64,000 nucleotides of DNA, taken from contig NZ_KB899968.1 of assembly GCF_000378485.1 (NCBI RefSeq), positions 310,001 through 374,000 of the forward strand, read 5' to 3'. Position 1 is the stretch's first letter. Each line of letters starts with the position of its first letter. This DNA comes from Flavobacterium rivuli WB 3.3-2 = DSM 21788. GTDB lineage: Bacteria > Bacteroidota > Bacteroidia > Flavobacteriales > Flavobacteriaceae. A model generated the notes under the pieces. That model did not search any database. It worked only from the letters and a program-made list of their open reading frames with translations, and was not told where the DNA came from. The translations under genes were made by a program, and so were the position numbers. Below, one piece after another: positions 31,124-39,645 of the stretch.

Positions 31124-31512
31124 GAGTAAGAAGAAATAAACGTTTTCATGCAGAAGTTGCCGCGTCAGCGCTAAGCGACATCATGTTCTTTTTGCTGCTG
31201 TTTTTTCTTATCATCTCTACACTTGCTAACCCTAATGTTATAGACCTTGCCCTGCCTAAAGCGGATAGTAACAATACTACCGATAAAGCTCATGCAAGCC
31301 TTTCTGTAACCAAGAACAAAGAATTTTATCTTGATAAGGAGCAATTAAATTTTGATGATATAGAAGGCGCACTGGCGGCAAGAGTGGCGGCTACCGGAGA
31401 TAAAACCGTAATAGTAAGGCTGCCTAAAGACCTTGAAGTACAGGATATGGTAAACATATTGTCAATCGGTGTTAAGCTTAAACTTAAGTTTGTAATAGCC
31501 ACAACAAAATAA
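31120..31512 (+). CDS. exbD: ExbD/TolR-family protein
   Basis: 130 residues: a short cytoplasmic end, one membrane helix (about 18-38) with the conserved membrane Asp20 in SALSDIMFFLLLFF, and a periplasmic domain ending IVRLPKDLEVQDMVNILSIG. The Asp carries the proton in ExbD. It overlaps exbB by 4 bases. Confidence 0.9.
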   Translation: MRVRRNKRFHAEVAASALSDIMFFLLLFFLIISTLANPNVIDLALPKADSNNTTDKAHASLSVTKNKEFYLDKEQLNFDDIEGALAARVAATGDKTVIVRLPKDLEVQDMVNILSIGVKLKLKFVIATTK

Positions 31513-31519
31513 ACTTTTT

Positions 31520-32419
31520 ATGGCTACGTATACCGAACAGGAAAAGAAATCATTAGTAATAACAACTATAACTTTTGGTTTGTTATTATTGGTGCTTATT
31601 ATTGGTAAATACAGTGACAGCTCTGCTGACCTGACCGACCTTGAAGGCGGCGGCGGGGGTGGTGGCGTTACGGTGAACTTTGGTGACAGCGAGGTAGGAT
31701 CGGGTGCCGATTATGAGAGTAAAGTACTCGAAGTTACCGAGAAGGTAAAAGCCCAGCCGGCTGCTGCAGCCCAGGAAGACGAAGTGGTTGCCAGCGACCT
31801 TGATGACGCTCCCGAAGTTGTAAAAACAAGGCCGGTAACTACAAAACCAAAAGAACCTAAAAAAGAAGAAGCAAAGACAGAACCTGTTAAGGTTACACCA
31901 AAACCATCTAAACAAACCAATGCTGCCCTTGATGCCCTTTTAAACGGCAGTAATAAAGGTGGCGATGGCGATGATGGTGTGGCAGGTAACAAAGGTAAAA
32001 GCAACGGTAGCCTTAGTTCCGGTAGCTATGATGGCGACGGAGGCAGTGGCGGTGGTACCGGTGGAGGAACAGGAAGCGGTAATGGTACAGGCACAGGACC
32101 GGGCAGCGGAAGCGGCTCTGGTGGTGGCAGTGGCGCAGGCCGTGGCACTGGTGTAGGTAACTATAACCTTGCAGGCCGCAAAGTGCTAACTAAACCTGCA
32201 CCACGCTATACATGTAACGAACAGGGTACTGTCGTAATACAAATAACTGTAGACCAAAGCGGCAAAGTTATAAAAGCTGAAAGGGGCAGGGGAACAACCA
32301 ACTCGGCGCAATGCCTTTTTGACCAGGCTAAGCAAGCTGCTATGAGCACTAAGTTTGATGCAGGAACCGCAGCTACACAAGTGGGTACCATTAAGTATAA
32401 TTTTACCTTAACGGAGTAG
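31520..32419 (+). CDS. TonB-like energy transducer with a Gly-rich linker
   Basis: 299 residues: one N-terminal membrane helix (about 13-30, VITTITFGLLLLVLIIGKY), a Lys/Pro/Glu-rich stretch (about 95-130), a very Gly/Ser/Thr-rich linker (about 143-215) and a C-terminal domain (about 220-299) with RYTCNEQGTVVIQITVDQSGKVIKAE and TIKYNFTLTE. The C-terminal fold is that of TonB/TolA-like C domains. The Gly-rich linker in place of a long Pro-rich one is unusual compared with E. coli TonB. It is the third gene of the exbB-exbD operon. Confidence 0.82.
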   Translation: MATYTEQEKKSLVITTITFGLLLLVLIIGKYSDSSADLTDLEGGGGGGGVTVNFGDSEVGSGADYESKVLEVTEKVKAQPAAAAQEDEVVASDLDDAPEVVKTRPVTTKPKEPKKEEAKTEPVKVTPKPSKQTNAALDALLNGSNKGGDGDDGVAGNKGKSNGSLSSGSYDGDGGSGGGTGGGTGSGNGTGTGPGSGSGSGGGSGAGRGTGVGNYNLAGRKVLTKPAPRYTCNEQGTVVIQITVDQSGKVIKAERGRGTTNSAQCLFDQAKQAAMSTKFDAGTAATQVGTIKYNFTLTE

Positions 32420-32445
32420 AGCAGATTATATTCTTTGCCCTCGCG

Positions 32446-32492
32446 TATGTCATTCTGAATTCAGCGTAGCGAAATTGAAGAATCTTGATCAA
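32446..32492. repeat. Dispersed repeat, GTCATTCTGAA..GAATCTTG type
   Basis: A partially palindromic intergenic sequence (TCATTCTGAATTCAG ... TGAAGAATCTTG) after the tonB-like gene. I recognise the general type from Flavobacteria genomes. The 32420-32658 gap holds this and the REP-like element at 32571, and no gene. Confidence 0.45.
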
Positions 32493-32570
32493 TTTGTTCA
32501 TCACGCAACATAATCGCAAGGCACAAAGCCATTTACCTATTGTGTGGGTTGCTAATGCGTTAGAGTGAAG

Positions 32571-32603
32571 CTGGCTCCCCTCTTGAGAGGGGTTGGGGGT
32601 GTG
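32571..32603. repeat. REP-like element, CTCCCCTCTT..GAGAGGGG type
   Basis: CCCCTCTTGAGAGGGG is a perfect 16-base palindrome followed by TTGGGGGT. Same family as the elements at 15536, 36971 and 39338. Confidence 0.6.
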
Positions 32604-32658
32604 TTATTTTAAATATAAAGGTTTCAAAAATGTATATACCCAAGTTTAGCTGTGTAAA

Positions 32659-33402
32659 CTACAACAGCCCCTCCACAAATTTCACTTCTTCTTCAACCTT
32701 TACAGCTTTTAAATAGGCTGTACCTATAATAACACCATCAACACTTTTAAAAGCCTGTTCTTTTTTTTCTTTAGAGTCAATACCAAAACCTAAAAACAAG
32801 GGAGTAGCTCCGCACAGCTTTTTAAGTTCTGCGTAGCGGGAGGACAAACCTTCGTTAATGGCATAACCCTGCCCTGTAATACTGTTTTGGCCTACAAGAT
32901 ATACAAAACTGTTTTGGCATACCTGCGCTACTCGTTGTACCCTTTCGTTAGGGGTAAGTGGTGTTATAAGAAAGGTAACCGGAATTTTATATTTCCCAAA
33001 TACCTCCTTATACTTTGTTTCATATAATTCAACCGAAAGGTCAGGTAATATAAGCGATGCAATGCTTAATGCCTGGCATCGGCTTAAAAAAGCATCCAGC
33101 CCAAATTGCAATACCGGGTTTAAATATCCCATAAGCACTAACGGAATGTGCACTTCATTTCTCAACGCATCTAGCTGGTCTAAAAGTAAGCCCAGTTTCA
33201 TACCGTTTTCTAATGCGATGCTACTTGTTTCCTGTATTACAGGGCCATCAGCCATTGGGTCGCTGAATGGAATGCCTACCTCAATAAAATCAACACCCTG
33301 TTTCTGTAATTGCAATAATTGTCCTTTCAGGCTGTCAAGCTTTGGGTAGCCTGCGGTTACAAAAATGCTGACCTGCTTTTTATCTTTTTTAAATGGATTC
33401 AT
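32659..33402 (-). CDS. trpA: Tryptophan synthase alpha chain
   Basis: Cleaves indole-3-glycerol phosphate to indole in the last step of Trp synthesis, in complex with TrpB. 247 residues. The catalytic Glu and Asp are in [19 protein letters not shown] (E49 and D60 of E. coli). [23 protein letters not shown] and [14 protein letters not shown] (phosphate site) are typical of the TIM barrel. It overlaps the TrpF-TrpB frame by 4 bases and is the last gene of the operon. Confidence 0.97.
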   Translation of the reverse strand: MNPFKKDKKQVSIFVTAGYPKLDSLKGQLLQLQKQGVDFIEVGIPFSDPMADGPVIQETSSIALENGMKLGLLLDQLDALRNEVHIPLVLMGYLNPVLQFGLDAFLSRCQALSIASLILPDLSVELYETKYKEVFGKYKIPVTFLITPLTPNERVQRVAQVCQNSFVYLVGQNSITGQGYAINEGLSSRYAELKKLCGATPLFLGFGIDSKEKKEQAFKSVDGVIIGTAYLKAVKVEEEVKFVEGLL

Positions 33403-35186
33403 AGGTTTGGGAATTTTTCCAAATAGGTATTCATGTCCTTATCGCCACGGCCCGAAAGGTTTACCACGATAACATCTTCTTTTTTTAGTTCTAATTTAGT
33501 TAAGGCGTATAAAGCGTGGGCACTCTCTAAAGCTGGAATAATGCCCTCCAGTTGCGATAACTCCAATGCTGCTTGCAAAGCTTCATCATCTGTAACTGAA
33601 ATGCTCACAGCACGTCCCGTAGCGATTGTGTGCGCATGCAACGGCCCAATGCCCGGATAATCCAACCCCGCCGATATAGAATGCGGTTCGGTTACCTGCC
33701 CATCGGCATCCTGCATTAATAAGGTAAGGCTGCCATGCAAAACCCCGGGTGTACCCAGCACACTCGTTGCCGCCGACTTACCTGAATCTATGCCAAGGCC
33801 CGCAGCTTCTACAGCAACAAGTTCCACTTTAGGGTTATCATAAAACTGGTAAAAAGCACCGGCTGCATTACTGCCACCCCCCACACAGGCAATTACTTTA
33901 TCTGGGTAGGTCTTACCGGTCTTTTCTAATAGCTGTTTCTCAATTTCTTTGGAGATAACCGACTGGAAATAGGCTACTATTTTTGGATAAGGGTGCGGGC
34001 CTACTACGCTGCCTATTAAATAATACGAATCGGGGTGGTTTATCCAGTGTCGAATCGCTTCATTAGTCGCATCTTTTAAGGTTTTACTCCCGGATGTTGC
34101 CGGGCGTACTTCGGCACCAAGCATTTTCATACGCTGTACATTAGGCGCCTGGCGTTCAATGTCTTTTTCGCCCATATAAACAATACAATTCAGGCCCATC
34201 AGGGCACAAACTGTAGCGGTAGCAACACCATGCTGGCCGGCACCGGTTTCGGCAATAATATTTGTTTTACCCATGTGTTTGGCAAGTAATATCTGGCCTA
34301 CGGTATTATTTACTTTGTGGGCACCGGTATGGCACAGGTCTTCGCGCTTAAGGTAAATGGTAGCCCCATATTTATCTGATAACCTGCCTGCTAAATATAA
34401 TGGGGTTGGCCTCCCCACATAGTCTTTCAGTAGCTGTTTAAACTCGCTTTCGAATTCCTCTGTAAAACAATAGGAATTAAAAGCAGCATCAAGCTCTTCC
34501 ACATTAGGGCGTAATAATTCGGGTACGTAAGCGCCACCAAACTCGCCATAAAAGCCTAATGGATCGGTATCTAAATAAGAAGTTGTTTTCATGTTCAGCA
34601 ATTTTATAAATGTTGCAATCCGGTCAGGGTCCTTCACTTTTGGCGAAAGCTCGAAACGGCTGTTAAGGTCGTAACCTGCCAGTTGCGGATGTGTAAACTG
34701 TTTTAGTTTTTCGATAGATTCTAATCCTATCCCACCACTAAGCAAAAAGGGTGTAGAACCTTTGTAAGCATCAAGAATCTGCCAGTTAAAAGTTGTACCT
34801 GTACCGCCGTGACTCTCGCTTTTGGTGTCAAATAAAAAGTAATCTGCCAAACCTTCGTAAAGTTGTGTCGCCTCAAGGTCGGCTTCGGTAGCAATGCCAA
34901 ACGCTTTTATTATTTTAATGTTTTTCGGAAATTGCCTGATAAATTCCGGACTTTCATTGCCGTGAAGCTGCACTACATCAAGATTATATTTTATAACCTG
35001 CTCTTTAATATACTGTAACGAAGCATTTACAAACACGCCAACTTTTTGTTTGGCTGTAGCCAAAGTAGTCTCCGTAAAACGCTTCGAGCCTTCGTAGAAT
35101 ATAAAACCTGTATAGTCTACACCATTCAGGTTAGCTACCTGCATACTGCTTTGGTTATCTGTCAGTCCACAAACCTTAATTATCAT
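33399..35186 (-). CDS. trpF-trpB: Phosphoribosylanthranilate isomerase - tryptophan synthase beta, single in-frame fusion
   Basis: One 595-residue frame covers two enzymes. Residues 1-198 are TrpF: Cys7 in [19 protein letters not shown] (catalytic Asp) and [12 protein letters not shown]. Residue 199 is the Met that would begin a normal TrpB of 397 residues (ATG at 34592): [15 protein letters not shown], the PLP lysine in [13 protein letters not shown] (residue 291 of the whole chain), [10 protein letters not shown] and SAGLDYPG. No stop separates them, and the linker is essentially absent ([10 protein letters not shown]). Translation may give a fusion, or TrpB may also start internally. The ATG overlaps the trpC stop by one base. 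Both halves look intact, so this is not a pseudogene. Confidence 0.93.
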   Translation of the reverse strand: MIIKVCGLTDNQSSMQVANLNGVDYTGFIFYEGSKRFTETTLATAKQKVGVFVNASLQYIKEQVIKYNLDVVQLHGNESPEFIRQFPKNIKIIKAFGIATEADLEATQLYEGLADYFLFDTKSESHGGTGTTFNWQILDAYKGSTPFLLSGGIGLESIEKLKQFTHPQLAGYDLNSRFELSPKVKDPDRIATFIKLLNMKTTSYLDTDPLGFYGEFGGAYVPELLRPNVEELDAAFNSYCFTEEFESEFKQLLKDYVGRPTPLYLAGRLSDKYGATIYLKREDLCHTGAHKVNNTVGQILLAKHMGKTNIIAETGAGQHGVATATVCALMGLNCIVYMGEKDIERQAPNVQRMKMLGAEVRPATSGSKTLKDATNEAIRHWINHPDSYYLIGSVVGPHPYPKIVAYFQSVISKEIEKQLLEKTGKTYPDKVIACVGGGSNAAGAFYQFYDNPKVELVAVEAAGLGIDSGKSAATSVLGTPGVLHGSLTLLMQDADGQVTEPHSISAGLDYPGIGPLHAHTIATGRAVSISVTDDEALQAALELSQLEGIIPALESAHALYALTKLELKKEDVIVVNLSGRGDKDMNTYLEKFPNL

Positions 35187-35953
35187 TAGCGTATTCTTTT
35201 GGTTAACTCGGCCAGATGGCCATCGCGCAGAATGCTTTCACCTATTAACGCTCCACTAAAGCCGGCTTCTTTTAACGCGATGATATCTTCACGGGTTTTA
35301 ATACCTGATGCCGATATTGCCGGGATGTGTTTTGGCAACAGGCCTATTAAATCATACGAATGTTGCAGTCTAGTTTGCTGTGCCTTAAGGTCGCGGTTGT
35401 TAATAGCAATTAGGTCGGCATGCATAGGGATACTATCAAGTTCGTCATGTGTGTGCACTTCAAACAGCACTTCTAACCCTAACGTATGGGCAGTGAGGGT
35501 AAGAAACGCCGCTTCCTCTTTATTTAGTATGGCAGCGATAAGCAGTACGGCATCGGCACCGGCGGCTTTGGCTTCATACAACTGTATCTCGTCTATAATA
35601 AATTCTTTTCGCAACAGCGGGAGGCTTACCACATGGCGGGCAGCAATAACATCATTAATGCTTCCGCCAAAGTAATTGGCATCGGTAAGTATTGAGATAC
35701 CTGCAGCGCCGTTTTCCTGATAAAACACAGCCTCATCGGTTACACTAAGCCCTGTTTTAATATCGCCACCGCTGGGCGACTTGCGCTTTATTTCGGCTAT
35801 AATACCAAAGTCTTTTTCGGTAATAAAATCTTTAAGAGAAAGTGACTCCCTCTCAAAATTTTCGCTCTCACGAAAGTAGTCTATAGAAAATTGCTGTTGA
35901 AGCACGTCCAGTTCGCGGCGTTTATTAGCCACTATTTGTTCTAATACATTCAT
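35186..35953 (-). CDS. trpC: Indole-3-glycerol-phosphate synthase
   Basis: Closes the indole ring in Trp synthesis. 255 residues, a monofunctional Trp[14 protein letters not shown] contains the first catalytic Lys, and [26 protein letters not shown] the second Lys and the Glu/Asp region. [14 protein letters not shown] and [12 protein letters not shown] complete the TIM barrel, with [10 protein letters not shown] as the phosphate site. It overlaps trpD by 4 bases and trpF by 1. Confidence 0.97.
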   Translation of the reverse strand: MNVLEQIVANKRRELDVLQQQFSIDYFRESENFERESLSLKDFITEKDFGIIAEIKRKSPSGGDIKTGLSVTDEAVFYQENGAAGISILTDANYFGGSINDVIAARHVVSLPLLRKEFIIDEIQLYEAKAAGADAVLLIAAILNKEEAAFLTLTAHTLGLEVLFEVHTHDELDSIPMHADLIAINNRDLKAQQTRLQHSYDLIGLLPKHIPAISASGIKTREDIIALKEAGFSGALIGESILRDGHLAELTKRIR

Positions 35954-36933
35954 GCCGATATTTTTTTAAGATGGTGGATAGCCCTGCCGCTCAGTACTGC
36001 ATCATGAGCTTCGGCAAAAGCCGAGGCGAAATCCTTCTGCGGGTTAAAGGTTTGCAATGCAAGGGCTACATTACCTGCAAGTACGGTATTTTGTTGTTCG
36101 GTCCCGATACCCTGTAGCAGGTTTACCAAAATTTTAGCAGAATCGGTTACCGTATCGCCACCGGATATATTTGTCAGTTTAATTTCAGATTGTAACGGGC
36201 TGTTTCCCACAAGCTCGTCGCGTTCTTTACCTAATATTCGGGTAACGCCAATAAATGTAAGTTCGTCGTAACCATCCATACCGTGTAATACCGTAAAGTT
36301 TTCACGATCGGCACGTAATACATGCTGGTACTGTTTGGCCAGTTCGAGCGAATACGTACCTGTTAACTGGTGGGTAGGGTGGGCAGGATTAACCAGCGGC
36401 CCCATACTATTGAAAAATGTGGCAATGCCCAACGCTTTGCGCAGCGGTGCCACAGCTTTAAGTGCAGGATGAAAAAGGGGGGCATGCATAAAGCAGATGT
36501 TAGCCTCATCGAGCTGGCGCTGTAATATATCTTTATTGTTAGTGAAAGTGTAGCCTAAAGACTCTAACACATTGCTCGATCCACAAAGGGAGCTCACGCC
36601 ATAGTTGCCGTGCTTTACTACTTTATAGCCCATGCCTGCCAGTACAAATGCTGTACTTGTAGAAATATTAAACGTATTCTTGCCATCACCACCCGTACCG
36701 CACACGTCTATACTGTCGCCCACATCAAAATGGATAGGCAGGGCAAGTTCTAACAATGCCTGGCGGAAACCGTTAAGTTCATCAAGCTGAAGGCCGCGCA
36801 TTTGTATGCCCGCCATTATAGCAACCGTTTGTGCATCGGGCAGTTCGCCATTGCCTATAGCCAGCATGCACTGGTAAGCTTCAGCTTTATCGAGCTGGGC
36901 GCGGTTTATTATTTTATTGAGTATGTTTTTCAT
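35950..36933 (-). CDS. trpD: Anthranilate phosphoribosyltransferase
   Basis: Transfers phosphoribose from PRPP to anthranilate. 327 residues from the ATG at 36933 (MKNILNKIIN). The frame stays open to 36978, but that stretch runs towards the REP-like element at 36971 and lacks family sequence. Motifs: VCGTGGDGKNTFNIST (PRPP site), KHGNYGVSSLCGSS, NVLESLGY and the metal-binding GMDGYDELT. It overlaps trpC by 4 bases. The 158-base gap after trpG holds one REP-like half-element. Confidence 0.96.
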   Translation of the reverse strand: MKNILNKIINRAQLDKAEAYQCMLAIGNGELPDAQTVAIMAGIQMRGLQLDELNGFRQALLELALPIHFDVGDSIDVCGTGGDGKNTFNISTSTAFVLAGMGYKVVKHGNYGVSSLCGSSNVLESLGYTFTNNKDILQRQLDEANICFMHAPLFHPALKAVAPLRKALGIATFFNSMGPLVNPAHPTHQLTGTYSLELAKQYQHVLRADRENFTVLHGMDGYDELTFIGVTRILGKERDELVGNSPLQSEIKLTNISGGDTVTDSAKILVNLLQGIGTEQQNTVLAGNVALALQTFNPQKDFASAFAEAHDAVLSGRAIHHLKKISA

Positions 36934-36970
36934 TTGTTCAGATAAAGAAAGGGTATTGATCTTATATTCC

Positions 36971-37010
36971 GACCTCACCCCAACCCCTCTCCAAAGGAGA
37001 GGGGAGTAGC
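36971..37010. repeat. REP-like element between trpG and trpD
   Basis: CCCCTCTCCAAAGGAGAGGGG forms an almost perfect stem (written here from 36985), preceded by CTCACCCCAA. It is the same sequence family as 39338-39378. It lies inside the operon and may affect readthrough or mRNA stability. Confidence 0.65.
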
Positions 37011-37091
37011 GTTGATAATATTTTTTGGGTTCGCAGCTATAGTTTTAGGCGGCTTGTTCGTAATTTAAAATTTGTAATTCATAATTTAAAA

Positions 37092-37658
37092 TTATTCCCT
37101 TATCCAGTTCTCTATCATTTGCCTGCCTTGTGGCGTAAGTATCGATTCCGGGTGAAACTGTACACCGCTGGTGCTACGGTGGGAGGCGTGGCGTAGTGCC
37201 ATAACAGTACCGTCTTCGGTTTGGGCAGTGATAATAATTAAGGGGTTGTTTTCTGCCGAGATCTTCCAACTGTGGTAACGGCCTACAGGCATGGTATGGG
37301 GCAATCCGGCAAAAAGCGGATCTGAACCTATAATGGTCATTTCACTGGCTTTGCCATGTACGGGATGGGGGCAACGCTCTAACGTCCCGCCAAAAACCTC
37401 GGCAATTGCCTGATGACCTAAACATACACCCAGCATTTTCTTTTTGCCGGAATAGCGGCTTATCACTTCGAGCAAATCGCCTGCTTCGCTGGGTATGCCG
37501 GGCCCGGGAGAAAGTAGCAGTGCATCGCAACTGTCAAGCTCATCATAATCTATATCATTGTTGCGCTGCACAATAACCTGCACATTATCTACCTCGCGCA
37601 CATAGCGTACAAGGTTATATACAAACGAATCGAAATTATCTATAATACCTACTTTCAT
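37092..37658 (-). CDS. trpG: Anthranilate synthase component II (glutamine amidotransferase)
   Basis: Supplies ammonia from glutamine to TrpE. 188 residues: IIDNFDSFVYNLVRY at the N-terminus, SPGPGIPSEAG, nucleophile Cys79 in LGVCLGHQAIAEVFGG, and His169/Glu171 in VQFHPESIL. It is monofunctional, not fused to TrpD. The ATG follows the trpE stop after 2 bases, so the two subunits are translationally coupled. Confidence 0.97.
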   Translation of the reverse strand: MKVGIIDNFDSFVYNLVRYVREVDNVQVIVQRNNDIDYDELDSCDALLLSPGPGIPSEAGDLLEVISRYSGKKKMLGVCLGHQAIAEVFGGTLERCPHPVHGKASEMTIIGSDPLFAGLPHTMPVGRYHSWKISAENNPLIIITAQTEDGTVMALRHASHRSTSGVQFHPESILTPQGRQMIENWIRE

Positions 37659-37660
37659 AA

Positions 37661-39040
37661 CTATATATTGTTGTGGGCGGCGGCAATAGCACGGCGCACG
37701 GCCCCAAGTTTGTTGTTTACTTCCTGCAATTCATTTTCGGGTATAGAGTCTAAAACCACGCCGGCACCGGCACGGTAATGCAGTTCGTTATTTTTGCTAA
37801 GGATGCTGCGTATCACTATAGCGAGGTTAATGTTACCGTCTGTCCCCAGGAAACCTATGGCACCACCATAATAATCTCGGGTTCCGGTTTCATATTTCTG
37901 TATCAGTTCTAAGGCTTTTGGTTTTGGCGTGCCCGATAATGTTCCTGCGGGAAACGTTCCGCTAAACAATGTAAGCGCATCGGTATCTTTAACTTCGCCG
38001 GTAACTTTAGAAACTAAGTGTATAACATGCGAAAAATTCTGGACTTCCTTATAAGAGGCTATGTGCACATCGTTGCAGTATTTACTAAGGTCGTTACGGG
38101 CAAGGTCTACCAGCATGGTATGCTCTGCATTTTCTTTTTCGTCGTGCACCAGTTCGTTGGTAAGTTGTGCATCAATTGCATCGTCGCCAGTTTTTCTAAC
38201 CGTGCCGGCTATAGGGTGTATGGATGCCTTGCTGTCTTTAAGCCGTATCTGTGTTTCGGGCGACGACCCCATAAGGCGGTACGATTCCATATCTGCATAA
38301 AACAAATAGGGGGAAGGGTTAAGCCTCCTGAGTTGACGGTACACCTCGAAATCATCGCCAAAGAAGCCCTGTGAAAAAGGTCTTGATACGACCAACTGAA
38401 ATACATCACCTCTGTATATATGCTCTTTGGCTTTGTTTACCAGGTTTATAAATGCCCCGCCACTTACCGGAGTTTTTTCTTCGCCCTGTGTTTCAAAAGG
38501 CAGTAATGTGAACGACTGGCGGCGCAGTATATCTGCAAAATGGCTGTCCGATAATTTGCTGCCGTCGAACGAGTTGTAAAGTATTTCGCCGGTATCATGA
38601 AAATGGTCTAACACTATGAGGTACTTAAACAGTATGAAATGTGCTTTCGGCAAATCAAGGTCGGCTTCCTGAACACTAACGGTTGTTTCTTCAAAATGGG
38701 AATATTCAAAACTAAAATAACTTAGAAAAGCATTGTTAGCAAAAGCATCCGCAAATTTGAAACCCGCTATAATATCTTTAACCTGGTTTGTTACTTTACG
38801 TTTATCGGCAATAGGCTGTTCCGTTTTTTGTCCGGCAACATCTATTGTAATAGTGTTATTATAAACAATGATCTCTATAATAGGATCGAGCCCGATAAAG
38901 GAGGCACTGTCTGTGCGGGAGTGGTAGTCGTTACCTTCCAGAAGGCACGGCTTGCGATAGTGGTTGCGTAACCCCATGTACAAGCCAACGGCGGTATGCA
39001 AATCGGCATTAAAGGTATAGGCTTGGGTATGTATGTTCAT
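37661..39040 (-). CDS. trpE: Anthranilate synthase component I
   Basis: Makes anthranilate from chorismate; the usual point of feedback control. 459 residues from the ATG at 39040 (MNIHTQAYTF). The frame is open to 39088, but that would run into the attenuator hairpin. The chorismate-binding domain has the motifs GDVFQLVVSRPFS, MGSSPETQIR, HPIAGTVRKTGDD, LVHDEKENAEH and PAGTLSGTPKPKALELI, which identify the enzyme. The N-terminal Trp-binding motif is LLEGND (residues 33-38) where E. coli has LLES, so the strength of feedback inhibition may differ. It is the first gene after the trp leader. Confidence 0.95.
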   Translation of the reverse strand: MNIHTQAYTFNADLHTAVGLYMGLRNHYRKPCLLEGNDYHSRTDSASFIGLDPIIEIIVYNNTITIDVAGQKTEQPIADKRKVTNQVKDIIAGFKFADAFANNAFLSYFSFEYSHFEETTVSVQEADLDLPKAHFILFKYLIVLDHFHDTGEILYNSFDGSKLSDSHFADILRRQSFTLLPFETQGEEKTPVSGGAFINLVNKAKEHIYRGDVFQLVVSRPFSQGFFGDDFEVYRQLRRLNPSPYLFYADMESYRLMGSSPETQIRLKDSKASIHPIAGTVRKTGDDAIDAQLTNELVHDEKENAEHTMLVDLARNDLSKYCNDVHIASYKEVQNFSHVIHLVSKVTGEVKDTDALTLFSGTFPAGTLSGTPKPKALELIQKYETGTRDYYGGAIGFLGTDGNINLAIVIRSILSKNNELHYRAGAGVVLDSIPENELQEVNNKLGAVRRAIAAAHNNI

Positions 39041-39063
39041 TAGGAGGGGAATTATAATTTTTG

Positions 39064-39105
39064 GTATAAAAGAAAAACGGCTTGCCACATTGTGACAAGC
39101 CGTTT
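39064..39105 (-). terminator. trp operon attenuator (intrinsic terminator in the leader)
   Basis: On the minus strand AAACGGCTTG...CAAGCCGTTT (39075-39105) forms a strong stem with inner CAC/GTG pairing, then a U-rich tract (TTTTTCTTTT). It lies between the leader peptide and trpE, 24 bases before the trpE ATG. An alternative pairing of its 5' arm (GGC..GTCAC, 39092-39101) with GTGAC..GCC (39132-39143) would act as antiterminator. Confidence 0.85.
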
Positions 39106-39131
39106 ACTTAAGTAGTATATATACGTAGTTA

Positions 39132-39162
39132 GGCACCAGTCACTAGAGAGTTGACTGCCACC
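39132..39162 (-). promoter_or_regulatory. trp leader 1:2 pairing region
   Basis: On the minus strand GGTGGCAGTCA (39152-39162, within the Trp codons) can pair with TGACTGGTGCC (39132-39142, just after the leader stop) with one mismatch and two wobble pairs. This competes with the 2:3 antiterminator, as in the classical trp attenuator. Confidence 0.7.
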
Positions 39163-39175
39163 ACCAAAAATTCAT
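39143..39175 (-). CDS. trpL: trp operon leader peptide MNFWWWQSTL
   Basis: A 10-codon reading frame, ATG to TAG, with three consecutive UGG codons at positions 4-6. It lies about 22 bases after the predicted transcript start and upstream of a terminator that precedes trpE. In the known E. coli mechanism, ribosome stalling at Trp codons when charged tRNA-Trp is scarce prevents terminator formation. The position of the stop codon next to RNA segment 2 fits that mechanism. Expression is not proven from sequence alone, but a run of three Trp codons by chance in this place is very unlikely. Confidence 0.82.
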   Translation of the reverse strand: MNFWWWQSTL

Positions 39176-39203
39176 TGCTATTTGAGATTGTAAAATCATA
39201 ATT

Positions 39204-39234
39204 CAAATGTATGAAAGGTATTTTTACTGACCAA
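39204..39234 (-). promoter_or_regulatory. Promoter of the trp operon
   Basis: On the minus strand TTG (39232-39234), a 20-base gap and TACATTTG (39204-39211) match the full Bacteroidota promoter. The predicted transcript start is near 39197. Confidence 0.75.
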
Positions 39235-39337
39235 GAGAAAAAACACTTTTTAACATAGATATGTATTTTAGGATTATAATTGCTTATTTTATGATATACT
39301 TACAGACTTTCATAGCTATCATGTGGACACATCTTTC

Positions 39338-39487
39338 TGTCCTCTCCCCAACCCTCTCCAAAGGAGAGGGAGTAGCTACACTCAAATGTTTAGGCTATAG
39401 ATTAGCTTTAATTTTAAATTAATTCTTGGTGAACTGTACCCGTCCGTTGGCTCCCCTCTCCTTTGGAGAGGGGCTGGGGGAGAGGAC
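39338..39487. repeat. Inverted pair of REP-like CCTCTCCAAAGGAGAGG elements
   Basis: The left unit (39338-39378, GTCCTCTCCCCAACCCTCTC...) and the right unit (39448-39487) are reverse complements with few differences, and each also contains the small palindrome CTCTCC(AAA)GGAGAG or its complement. About 70 bases of AT-rich sequence separate them. They lie between the trp promoter and the yceI gene. Nothing coding is seen in 39235-39570. Confidence 0.75.
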
Positions 39488-39562
39488 ACTAATTTAAAGA
39501 ATAAATAGTTGTTTCCATACAATGGTCTTGAGATGGATTAAGTGTCTTTTTACAAAATCGTA

Positions 39563-39604
39563 ACTAAAAACAAAACCCGCAGCACTACAAAGCACTGCGG
39601 GTTT
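39563..39604 (-). terminator. Intrinsic terminator of the YceI gene
   Basis: On the minus strand AAACCCGCAG...CTGCGGGTTT (39573-39604) is followed by TTTTGTTTTTAG. It lies 42 bases past the stop codon. Confidence 0.85.
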
Positions 39605-39645
39605 GATCAAAATATAAAGCAAATTAAATTAAGTTTGGGCTTAAA

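Noticed and set aside
31660..32160. Gly-rich low-complexity stretch as a separate repeat protein or a frameshifted gene
   Set aside because: It is in frame within the TonB-like protein, between a membrane helix and a proper C-terminal domain, and reads as a linker.
36934..36978. Upstream extension of trpD with a start at 36978
   Set aside because: The extra 15 codons run into the REP-like element and show no family similarity; the ATG at 36933 begins the normal TrpD sequence.
39041..39088. Upstream extension of trpE
   Set aside because: It would place the start within the attenuator hairpin and its U-tract; the ATG at 39040 is the sensible start.
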